In this document: in pieces, positions 1 through 6,065 of the stretch
Numbering within the stretch: position 1 is the first letter of the stretch
How the letters are laid out: every line of letters starts with the position of its first letter
DNA from: Sulfuritalea sp.
Lineage (GTDB): Bacteria; Pseudomonadota; Gammaproteobacteria; Burkholderiales; Rhodocyclaceae
Direction: 5' to 3'
Assembly (NCBI GenBank): GCA_023229545.1
Contig: JALNZB010000051.1
Span: 1-11,996, forward strand
DNA length: 11,996 nucleotides
The notes under the pieces: model-generated
Told to the model about the DNA's origin: nothing
Database searches by the model: none
The model's input: the letters and a program-made list of their open reading frames with translations, nothing else
Position numbers and translations under genes: made by a program

Positions 1-437
1 ATGAGCGCAGCCTGGCGGAAATGGCGCCCGACATGCAACCCTATCGGCATCTCAAACTCGACGCCGTGATGCCGGCGCATGTCATCTATCCGCAGATTGA
101 CGCGCGGCCTGCGGGTTTTTCGCCGGTCTGGATCGACATGTTGCGCAAGGATTTCGCTTTTGACGGCGTCATTTTCAGCGACGATCTGTCGATGCAGGGT
201 GCCAGTGTCGCCGGTGACATCGTCCACCGCGCGGAAGCCGCCTGGACGGCTGGCTGCGATGTACTGCTGGTGTGCAACGCGCCGGATTCGGTGGCCAGCC
301 TGCTGGAAAACTGGCATCCGGCGCACGATGCCCGGCGCTCGGCCCGACTGGCGCGGCTTTCGCCGCGCGCCGGCTGGCAACAGGATGCCGCGCGCTATGC
401 CGCTGGCAAGGCGGCGGTGCACAGTCTCACAGCCTGA
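1..437 (+). CDS. nagZ: Beta-N-acetylhexosaminidase NagZ, C-terminal part (5' end outside window)
   Basis: This is the C-terminal 144 codons of a family GH3 cytoplasmic beta-N-acetylglucosaminidase. NagZ removes GlcNAc from 1,6-anhydro-muropeptides during peptidoglycan recycling. The reading frame (codons from base 3) is open to the window edge, so the start lies upstream. The visible part has the NagZ signature AVMPAHVIYP, then an LR..FAFDGVIFSDDLSM block. The Asp in SDDLSM is the position of the family's catalytic nucleophile. GCDVLLVCN follows near the end. The His-containing loop with the general acid/base lies in the missing N-terminal part. The gene ends with TGA at 435-437 and converges on fic, leaving 46 bases that hold one copy of the dispersed repeat. 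Identification rests on motifs and is firm; nothing suggests it is broken. Confidence 0.92.
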   Translation, partial: ERSLAEMAPDMQPYRHLKLDAVMPAHVIYPQIDARPAGFSPVWIDMLRKDFAFDGVIFSDDLSMQGASVAGDIVHRAEAAWTAGCDVLLVCNAPDSVASLLENWHPAHDARRSARLARLSPRAGWQQDAARYAAGKAAVHSLTA

Positions 438-448
438 GGGCGCAGTTT

Positions 449-479
449 GCAAGAGTCGGCGCTGGCGGTATGGCGCTCG
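449..479 (+). repeat. Dispersed repeat, copy 1 (downstream of nagZ)
   Basis: The invariant core CAAGAGTCGGCGCTGG occupies 450-465 and is followed by a looser tail resembling GGTRYGGCG. It starts 12 bases after the nagZ stop, in the same orientation as nagZ. The same core occurs at 2995-3010, 9288-9303 and, reversed, 11452-11467. There is no T-tract and no self-complementary stem, so it does not look like an intrinsic terminator. Confidence 0.8.
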
Positions 480-483
480 CCAC

Positions 484-1860
484 TCATGTCAGGGAGTTTG
501 ACAGCGTGTTCAGACGCTCGCGCAGGTCTGCCGGTGCATAAAACACAAACGCATTGCCTTGTCTGGTCTTTTCCAGCAGGCCATCGGCTTCCAGTTCCAG
601 CAAATCGCGCCGCGCTGTTTGGTACACCACGGCGTGCGAGCGCTGGTGTGCATCCACCCGATAGGCCTCGCCCGCGTTGCGCAAGGCGTGGTTCAGCAAC
701 GCCGTCTGCCGGTGATTGAAGCGCCCGCGCAGCTTGGACGAACTGGCCAGCAGTTGTTCGGTTTCCTTCTGCTCGCGCGACTTTCTCGCCACGTATTCAT
801 GCAACGCGGTTATGGCCTGACGGATGGTCTGCAACTGCTGCAACAGAAAATAGGTGGTGTCGTTCTTGTCCGTTTCCGTGTGCAGGTAGGCGCGCATGTA
901 GCGGGCGGGGGCCTTGCGCAGGATGTGGCTGATCGAGGTGTATTCCATCAGCCAGTAGCCGCTCCTGGCCATCGACCAGTAAAACAGCGCGCGCGCCGTG
1001 CGCCCGTTGCCGTCGGCAAAGGGATGGTCGTAGCCGACCATGAAGTGCAGGAGAACGGCGCGCAGTACCGGATGCACGAAGGACCGGGATGCGGGCGTGG
1101 ATGCGGGCGGGGAGGCCTCGTCGGCATTGGCAAAATCGCACAGCCGCTGCATGCGCTCGGCCAATTCGGTGTGCGCAGGCGGCACATGCAGGGGAGTGTT
1201 ATCGCGTACATCGACGACATGCACCTCGTCGTCGCACCGATAGCGGCCAGCATCTTCCGGGTTCTCCAGCGTGTCTTCGGTGAGGATGCGATGCAGCTCA
1301 AGCACATGCGCGGGCGTCAGCGTCACGGCGCGCAGCGAACGCAGATGTTCCATGGCCAGGTAGTTGTTGAAAATCATTTTCTCGCTGAGGTCGCGCGGCT
1401 TGCGCCCGCTGCGAAGCATCGCCGCCGCCGCCTTGCGCGTGGTTGACGCGCCCTCAAGTTGGCTGGAGGTGATCGCTTCCTCGATCAAGGAACTGATCAG
1501 GTAGCGCTGGGAATCCGCCTGGAGCGGCGCGCCGGCCGTGGCGCGGATATGCCCGGCCGCATCGCGGTCGATATGGTGCAAGTCAATCGCCACCGGGCTG
1601 GGGGTGGCGAACACGAAAGGCGTGCCCTGCTTATCCAGCAAGGGCAATTGCTGAAACATGGAGACGCGTGAAAGCGTGACTGCCGCCCACCATTCAGCAT
1701 GTGTCAGACCCTCGGGCGCCGGACGCCGCTTCAATTCGTCCCAATGCAGATACTGCCCACTTGGCAGCGGATTGGCATGTTGCATCACGGCCTCGATCCG
1801 CGCCGGAACAAGGTTCGCAAAGGCGGCTTCGAGTGGGGGGGCGTGTTCCGGGAGGCGCAT
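484..1860 (-). CDS. Fic-domain protein with N-terminal inhibitory motif and C-terminal winged helix
   Basis: A 458-residue Fic protein. These enzymes usually transfer AMP from ATP to a hydroxyl group on a target protein. The Fic core HPFADGNGRTAR is complete at residues 279-290, with the catalytic His, the phosphate-binding GNGR loop and the final Arg. An inhibitory helix motif of the (S/T)xxxE(G/N) type, SSQLEG, lies at 132-137, ahead of the core. This is a class II arrangement in which Glu136 would block productive ATP binding. Residues about 380-440 resemble a winged helix-turn-helix, as in SoFic-like proteins, so the protein may bind DNA. The ATG at 1858-1860 is the first possible start, because an in-frame TAG lies at 1864-1866, one codon further upstream. 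No Shine-Dalgarno is evident. The 90-base region upstream carries dyads that suggest autoregulation. The target protein cannot be told from sequence. Confidence 0.9.
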   Translation of the reverse strand: MRLPEHAPPLEAAFANLVPARIEAVMQHANPLPSGQYLHWDELKRRPAPEGLTHAEWWAAVTLSRVSMFQQLPLLDKQGTPFVFATPSPVAIDLHHIDRDAAGHIRATAGAPLQADSQRYLISSLIEEAITSSQLEGASTTRKAAAAMLRSGRKPRDLSEKMIFNNYLAMEHLRSLRAVTLTPAHVLELHRILTEDTLENPEDAGRYRCDDEVHVVDVRDNTPLHVPPAHTELAERMQRLCDFANADEASPPASTPASRSFVHPVLRAVLLHFMVGYDHPFADGNGRTARALFYWSMARSGYWLMEYTSISHILRKAPARYMRAYLHTETDKNDTTYFLLQQLQTIRQAITALHEYVARKSREQKETEQLLASSSKLRGRFNHRQTALLNHALRNAGEAYRVDAHQRSHAVVYQTARRDLLELEADGLLEKTRQGNAFVFYAPADLRERLNTLSNSLT

Positions 1861-1950
1861 TGTCTACTAAACAGTTAATAAATTAGTAGGAATTAGTATA
1901 GCCATGGTCGCCCTGCAAAGTCTACTAAATTGATGGAGAATTAGTAGAGG
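1861..1950 (-). promoter_or_regulatory. fic promoter with two equal dyads and five half-sites (putative operator)
   Basis: Two dyads share the same geometry, TCTACTAA-N12-TTAGTAGR: 1863-1870 with 1883-1890, and 1921-1928 with 1941-1948. An extra half-site, AATTAGTATA (1891-1900), abuts AATTAGTAGG (1881-1890) head to tail at exactly 10 bases. Reading towards fic, TAGACT (complement of 1919-1924) and TATACT (complement of 1895-1900), 18 bases apart, make a plausible -35/-10 pair. Half-sites overlap both elements, and the proximal dyad reaches within two bases of the start codon. Binding there should block transcription, and possibly translation too. The protein that binds is unknown; the winged helix of Fic itself is the obvious candidate, by inference. 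Confidence 0.65.
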
Positions 1951-2871
1951 TTAGCAGGCGGCGTCAATGCCGCTCTGGTGCCGGTTGTTGGCGACCAGCG
2001 CGATCAGCACCATGGCGGCGCCGATCAGCTCAAGACTGGCGGGGCGGCGACCCTGGGCCAGCGCAATCAGGTAGGTGATGACCGGGGCGAAGGTGCCGAT
2101 CATGCCGGCGCTCAGGGGACCGAGTTTTGCCACCGCCATATTCCACAAGAGTATGCCGAACACCGAGACGCCAAGGATGATGAAAACCATCTGTGGCCAG
2201 ACGGCGAGCAGTTGATCCGTCTGCGGCGTGCGGCTGTGGCCGGCGAGGCTGGCAACGGCAAGCGCGACCAGGATCACCAGCCAACCGAGCGAGCAGGACA
2301 GCGCCGAGTAGCGCAGCGGCGACCAGCCGGGAAACTGCTGGCCGCCCAGCGTGTAGGCGGTCCAGCACAGCGAGGCGAGAAAAACCAGGCCGTTGCCCAG
2401 TCCGTCGCCGCCGCCCAGCCGGTCGACATCGCCCCCGGTGACGACGAGCAACTCGCCCAGCAGGGCGAGGGCAATCGCGGCGAGGATGATCCTGTCCGGT
2501 CGGCGGCGCGTGCGCCACCACTGGAACAGGGCCACCTGCATCGGCGTCAGGGCGAGGATCATGGCGCCGACCTCGGGCCGCGTCAGGCGCAGTCCCTCGA
2601 ACACGGAGATGCCGAAGCCGGCGAAACCGAGAGTGCCGAACAGGCCAATTTTTGCCAGACGGCCTTCGCTGCGCAGCGCGCCGCGTCCTTCCCGCAGCAT
2701 CAGCAAACCGATGAAAACGCATGCGGCGGCGCCGAAGCGCATCGCCGTCAGCCAATAGGGATCGACCATTTCCAGCGCCGATTTTCCGACCGGCAAAAAG
2801 CCGCCCCAGATGACAACCACCAGCACCATGTACCAGGTGCCACGGCGGTGATCCATGCGCGATGGGTTCAT
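1951..2871 (-). CDS. EamA-family (DMT superfamily) permease
   Basis: An inner-membrane transporter of the drug/metabolite transporter superfamily, about 306 residues from the chosen start. The protein is strongly hydrophobic and shows the two-fold EamA repeat. The first half begins TWYMVLVVVIWGGFLPVGK, with the usual tryptophan-glycine motif in helix 1. The second half runs from about LGNGLVFLASLCWTAYTLGG to LIGAAMVLIALV. About ten helices are expected. The substrate cannot be predicted; relatives export amino acids, metabolites or drugs. The ATG at 2869-2871 sits 7 bases after the preceding stop. Upstream (2904, overlapping the previous gene) and downstream (2856) ATGs are also possible, and none has a good ribosome binding site. 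It is the last gene of the yffB-like/hslO run and probably co-transcribed. Confidence 0.85.
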   Translation of the reverse strand: MNPSRMDHRRGTWYMVLVVVIWGGFLPVGKSALEMVDPYWLTAMRFGAAACVFIGLLMLREGRGALRSEGRLAKIGLFGTLGFAGFGISVFEGLRLTRPEVGAMILALTPMQVALFQWWRTRRRPDRIILAAIALALLGELLVVTGGDVDRLGGGDGLGNGLVFLASLCWTAYTLGGQQFPGWSPLRYSALSCSLGWLVILVALAVASLAGHSRTPQTDQLLAVWPQMVFIILGVSVFGILLWNMAVAKLGPLSAGMIGTFAPVITYLIALAQGRRPASLELIGAAMVLIALVANNRHQSGIDAAC

Positions 2872-2878
2872 GGGCAAA

Positions 2879-3625
2879 TCAGAGCTGGAGGATGCCGCCG
2901 GCAAGGTGCCGCGACTGTTCGAGCCGGGTCAGCGTCGGCAGCAGATTGAGGCCGCTGGCCTGCTTCAGGTTTCTGGCCGCAGCTTTCAGTTCGGCAAGAG
3001 TCGGCGCTGGCGGTGCGGCGATTGCGCCCAGCGCGATGGCATTGCCGCTGTCGCAGGAGGGAAAGGCGATAACGTGATCCGCGAAAGCTTCTTTCAGGCG
3101 CGCCACGCTCTTGCTGAAATCCTTGCGTCGCGACAGCAGATTCACGCACAGCAGACCGTCGTTCGCCAGCCGGGCGCGGCAATCGAGGTAGAAGGGCAGG
3201 GTGTCGAGCCGTCCGGTGCGGGCGTCGGCATCGAAGCCATCGACCAGGATCAGGTCGTAGCGTTGTTTTGACTCGATCATGAAGTCGGCGCCGTCGGCGT
3301 GGCGGATGTCGATGCGCGCGGGGTCGTCGGGCAGCTTGAAGAACTGTCGCGCGGCGGCCTCCACGCGCGGCTCGATTTCAATTACGGTCAGCTTGGCCTG
3401 CGGTCGGTAGCGGTAAAGAAACTTGGTCACCGAAGCGGCGCCCAGCCCGATCTGCAATACCTTCTTCGGCCAGTCGTCGGCGTGCAGCAGCAGCGGCATC
3501 ATCATCTCGCGGGTGTATTCGAGCTCCAGCGCAAAGGGTCGCGCGATGCGCATCGCGCCCTGCACCCAGCTCGACCCGAAATGCAGAAAGCGGACGCCCG
3601 ATTCCTCGCTGATATCGATGTTCAA
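2879..3625 (-). CDS. Spermidine synthase-like (polyamine aminopropyltransferase fold) protein
   Basis: A 248-residue Rossmann-fold protein of the spermidine/spermine synthase family. Visible motifs are VLQIGLGAASVTKF (residues 56-69, nucleotide-binding GxG loop), VIEIEP (81-86, the acidic residue that binds the ribose of the aminopropyl donor), HADGADF (109-115) and LVDGFD (127-132), where the catalytic Asp region lies. The N-terminal segment SEESGVRFLHFG...VQGAMRIARP is typical of the short bacterial spermidine-synthase-like group, so the true substrate may not be putrescine. The start is a TTG at 3623-3625 overlapping the hslO stop (TTGA), which implies translational coupling. No ATG precedes residue 25, and starting there would delete conserved sequence. 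A copy of the dispersed repeat lies antisense within the coding region, covering about residues 201-211. Confidence 0.8.
   Translation of the reverse strand: MNIDISEESGVRFLHFGSSWVQGAMRIARPFALELEYTREMMMPLLLHADDWPKKVLQIGLGAASVTKFLYRYRPQAKLTVIEIEPRVEAAARQFFKLPDDPARIDIRHADGADFMIESKQRYDLILVDGFDADARTGRLDTLPFYLDCRARLANDGLLCVNLLSRRKDFSKSVARLKEAFADHVIAFPSCDSGNAIALGAIAAPPAPTLAELKAAARNLKQASGLNLLPTLTRLEQSRHLAGGILQL
2994..3024 (+). repeat. Dispersed repeat, copy 2 (inside the spermidine synthase-like gene)
   Basis: The full core CAAGAGTCGGCGCTGG lies at 2995-3010 and matches copy 1 for 21 bases (2994-3014). It is antisense to the gene and is read in frame as part of an Ala/Pro-rich stretch, APPAPTLAEL. 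The reading frame is intact. This is the only one of the four copies inside a gene. Confidence 0.75.
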
Positions 3626-4482
3626 TGCAGAATCCGCCCGTCGGGCGGGAATAGCTCGTCGATGATCTCGGCGCCGAAGCGGTATTCGTGACCGCAGATT
3701 TCGTCCTCGATGGCAATGACTTCGGCATTGGCGAGCATCTGTTCGACTTCGTCGCGACCGAGCGTGAGCAGCATGTTGCGCACCTTCTCTTCGTCGCGCG
3801 GACAGTGCCAGGCGGCTTGGCGCGGCTCGAACAGGCGCACGTGTTCCTCGCCGAACAGCCTTGTTAGCAGGGCTTCCGGCGGCAGCGCCAGTTCTTCTGG
3901 ATGCACCGTGGCGGCGAGTTGCACAATGCGATTCCAGCCATCGGGATCGCGCGTGTCGGCATCCGGCAGCTTTTGCAGAAACAGACCGCAGGCCGTGTCA
4001 GCGGTCGCTGCCAGCCACATGCGCGCCGGTTGCTGCTCGGACTGCGTCAGATAGTGCTCGAAGATTTCCGCCAGCGTGTTGCCGGTAATCGGCACCACGC
4101 TCTGGTAGGGCGTTTCGGCGGTTTGCGGTTGCAGCGTCAGCATCAGTTGGCCGTCGCCGAGCAGTCCGCCGACGCCGGCGACCCTGGCTTCGGCGTCGGC
4201 CGCCAGCTCGCTCCTGGCCATGCCGCGCAGATGCAGTTGTTCGTTGCAATCCATCACCAGCATCGACACCGGACCGTGGCCCTGCAACTGGAAACTCAGG
4301 CGCCCCGGCGTCTTCAGGTTGCTGCCGATCAGCGCCGTGATGGCCGCCAGTTCGCCGAGCAGATCGCGCACCGGCGCGGCGTATTGGCGGCGGCGGTTCA
4401 CCTCCGCCCAGGACGGGCCGAGTTGCACCAGTGCGCCGCGAATGTCGAGGTCTTCCAGCAGAAAACGATGAACGCTATCCAT
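3622..4482 (-). CDS. hslO: Redox-regulated chaperone Hsp33, variant with half of the zinc cysteines
   Basis: A 286-residue Hsp33, the cytoplasmic holdase normally switched on by oxidation of a four-cysteine zinc centre. Family features run the full length: FLLEDLDIRG (8-16), NLKTPGRLSFQLQG (55-68), G.L....P...PYQSVV (111-130) and EIFEHYLTQSEQ (139-150). The redox domain is atypical. The usual CxC is HCPR (Cys227, with Arg229 in place of the second Cys) and the usual CxxC is DEIC (Asp260 in place of Cys, with Cys263 kept). His226 and His265 adjoin the surviving cysteines and could complete a C2H2-type site, by inference. The ATG at 4480-4482 begins the conserved N-terminus; the open frame reaches 4548, but that extension looks unconserved. 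The gene starts 7 bases after the YffB-like gene stop. Confidence 0.9.
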   Translation of the reverse strand: MDSVHRFLLEDLDIRGALVQLGPSWAEVNRRRQYAAPVRDLLGELAAITALIGSNLKTPGRLSFQLQGHGPVSMLVMDCNEQLHLRGMARSELAADAEARVAGVGGLLGDGQLMLTLQPQTAETPYQSVVPITGNTLAEIFEHYLTQSEQQPARMWLAATADTACGLFLQKLPDADTRDPDGWNRIVQLAATVHPEELALPPEALLTRLFGEEHVRLFEPRQAAWHCPRDEEKVRNMLLTLGRDEVEQMLANAEVIAIEDEICGHEYRFGAEIIDELFPPDGRILH

Positions 4483-4489
4483 TGGACTC

Positions 4490-4837
4490 TTAGCGCACAA
4501 AACTGTCGAACACGGTCGGATCGAAGCCCACCAGTATTTGTCCGGCATCGTTTTCCACCACCGGGCGGCGGATCACGCTGGAATGGTCCAGCATCAGCGT
4601 CACCGCCTGGCCCTGGGTGGTGACGGCCTGTTGCTCCGGCGTCAGCTTGCGCCAGGTCGGCCCCTTGGTATTGACCAGCGCTTGCCAGCCCAGCGTGCGG
4701 CACCAGTGCACCAGCCGCTCGCGCGGCACCCCCAGCTTTTTGTAGTCGTGAAACTCGTAGCTGATGCCGTTGGAATCGCACCAGGCAAAGGCCTTTTTCA
4801 TGGTGTCGCAATTCTTGATGCCGTAGATTTTTACCAT
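4490..4837 (-). CDS. Spx/ArsC/MgsR-family reductase-like protein (YffB type)
   Basis: A 115-residue thioredoxin-fold protein of the arsenate reductase-related family, closest in pattern to E. coli YffB. It opens with KIYGIKNCDTMKKAFAWC, which has a single N-terminal Cys10 followed by DT, as in YffB and ArsC. There is no CxxC pair like that in Spx. The conserved GPTWRKL segment follows at about residues 59-65. Biochemical function is uncertain: glutathione-dependent thiol chemistry is usually proposed, and arsenate reduction should not be assumed. The ATG at 4835-4837 starts the conserved fold; the frame is open further upstream but runs into the divergent operon. As the first gene of the run before hslO, it gives the block a thiol-redox flavour. 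Confidence 0.85.
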   Translation of the reverse strand: MVKIYGIKNCDTMKKAFAWCDSNGISYEFHDYKKLGVPRERLVHWCRTLGWQALVNTKGPTWRKLTPEQQAVTTQGQAVTLMLDHSSVIRRPVVENDAGQILVGFDPTVFDSFVR

Positions 4838-4906
4838 TTGCAGCGCGCGCGGCGAAATCGGAAAAGGGGGAGCCGAATCATAGCAAACGGGGCATAATCG
4901 ACCGCC
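4838..4906. promoter_or_regulatory. Divergent promoter region between the YffB-like gene and the exporter operon
   Basis: Sixty-nine bases separate two divergent start codons, so both promoters must lie here or extend into the genes. Reading right, CATAAT (4893-4898) is a good -10 but has no convincing -35. Reading left, TATGAT (complement of 4877-4882) is a good -10 with an equally weak -35. The two -10 elements are about 10 bases apart, so the promoters would overlap and compete. Assignment is by eye. Confidence 0.35.
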
Positions 4907-6064
4907 ATGAACACATCGATCTTTCTGCGCCGCGTCCTGCCGGCGGCGCTCGTCATCCTCCTCGTCATCGGCGGCTTTGTCTGGAGCACGCGCGCCAAGC
5001 CGGTGGTCGTGGTGCTGAAAACCGTTGATCGCGGCAATGTCGAATCCACCGTCGTCAATACCCGCGCCGGCAGCGTGGAAGCCTGTCTGCGCACGCGGCT
5101 GTCGACCATCATGGGTGGTCGCATCGAATTCCTCGGCGTCAAGGAAGGCGACAAGGTTAAAAAGGGCCAGCTCCTGCTGAAGCTGTGGAACGACGACCAG
5201 AAGGCGCAGCAGACCCTGGCCGAAGCCCAACGCGGCTCTGCGGTACAGCGCGTCAAGGAGGTGTGTACCACGGCCGCCAGTTCACTGCGCGAGGCCGAGC
5301 GGCAGACTTCGCTGCGCGGTCGCGGCTTCGTTTCGGTGGCCAAGGAGGATGCGGCGCGCAGCGAGGCCGATGCCCGCCGCGCCGTCTGCGACACGGCGCG
5401 CGCCGACATCGTCCAGGCCGATGCACGGATCCGGGTCACGCGCGTCGAGCAGGGCCGCATGGTGCTCTACGCGCCCTTCGACGGCACCGTGGCGAAGATC
5501 GTCGGCGAACTCGGCGAGTATTCGACGCCGTCGCCGCCGGGCGTGCCGACGCCGCCGGCCATCGACCTGATCGATGAATCCTGCCTTTACATCAAGGCGC
5601 CAATGGATGAAATCGATGCGCCCAAGATCAAGGCCGGCCTGCCGGTGCGTGTCTCGCTCGATGCGCTGCCCAAGCAGCCGCTGCAGGGCAAGGTGCGGCG
5701 CGTGGCGCCTTATGTTTCGGCGGTGGAGAAACAGGCGCGCACCGTCGATGTCGAAGTTGATTTCGACAAGCCGGCCAGCGGTGGCCTGCTGGTCGGCTAC
5801 AGCGCCGATGTCGAGATCGTGCTCGGCGGCCACCAGAACGTGTTGCGCGTGCCGACGGCGGCACTGATCGAGGGTTCGCGGGTGATGGTGCTGAACGCCG
5901 ACAGCGGCAAGCTCGAAGAGCGCAAGGTGAAGACCGGCATCGCCAACTGGGAGTTCACCGAAATCGTCGAAGGCCTGGCCGAGGGCGAGCGCATCGTCAT
6001 CTCGCTGGAACGCGAGGGCGTGAAAGTCGGCGCTCGCGCCACGGCGGACGATAAATCGAAATAG
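4907..6064 (+). CDS. Periplasmic adaptor (HlyD/MacA-like) of an ABC exporter
   Basis: A 385-residue membrane-fusion protein linking an inner-membrane transporter to an outer-membrane channel. Residues about 10-27 form an uncleaved N-terminal membrane anchor. Residues about 50-95 and 180-200 hold the two half-lipoyl segments (IEFLGVKEGDKVKKGQLLLKLW; MVLYAPFDGTVAKIVGELGEY). The region between, about 95-175, is an alpha-helical hairpin. A beta-barrel follows (DLIDESCLYIKAPMDEID, 220-237), then a membrane-proximal domain (RVPTAALIEG onward). Four cysteines occur, at 60, 120, 161 and 226. Cys120 and Cys161 lie at nearly equal distances from the hairpin tip near residue 140, so they may form a disulfide across the hairpin. 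The stop is one base before the ATPase start, so the four genes form one operon. The substrate is unknown; no outer-membrane channel is encoded here. Confidence 0.88.
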   Translation: MNTSIFLRRVLPAALVILLVIGGFVWSTRAKPVVVVLKTVDRGNVESTVVNTRAGSVEACLRTRLSTIMGGRIEFLGVKEGDKVKKGQLLLKLWNDDQKAQQTLAEAQRGSAVQRVKEVCTTAASSLREAERQTSLRGRGFVSVAKEDAARSEADARRAVCDTARADIVQADARIRVTRVEQGRMVLYAPFDGTVAKIVGELGEYSTPSPPGVPTPPAIDLIDESCLYIKAPMDEIDAPKIKAGLPVRVSLDALPKQPLQGKVRRVAPYVSAVEKQARTVDVEVDFDKPASGGLLVGYSADVEIVLGGHQNVLRVPTAALIEGSRVMVLNADSGKLEERKVKTGIANWEFTEIVEGLAEGERIVISLEREGVKVGARATADDKSK

Positions 6065-6065
6065 C

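Noticed and set aside
438..483. Repeat copy 1 as a bidirectional terminator between nagZ and fic
   Set aside because: The repeat has no stem of useful length and no T-tract on either strand.
559..1446. Long + strand open frame opposite fic (295 codons)
   Set aside because: It lies wholly antisense to the well-supported Fic gene, shows no recognisable domain and has the Gly/Gln/His/Arg-rich composition of a shadow frame in GC-rich DNA.
1978..2949. Long + strand open frame opposite the EamA gene (323 codons)
   Set aside because: Antisense to a clear membrane transporter; Gln/Glu/Arg-rich with no domain.
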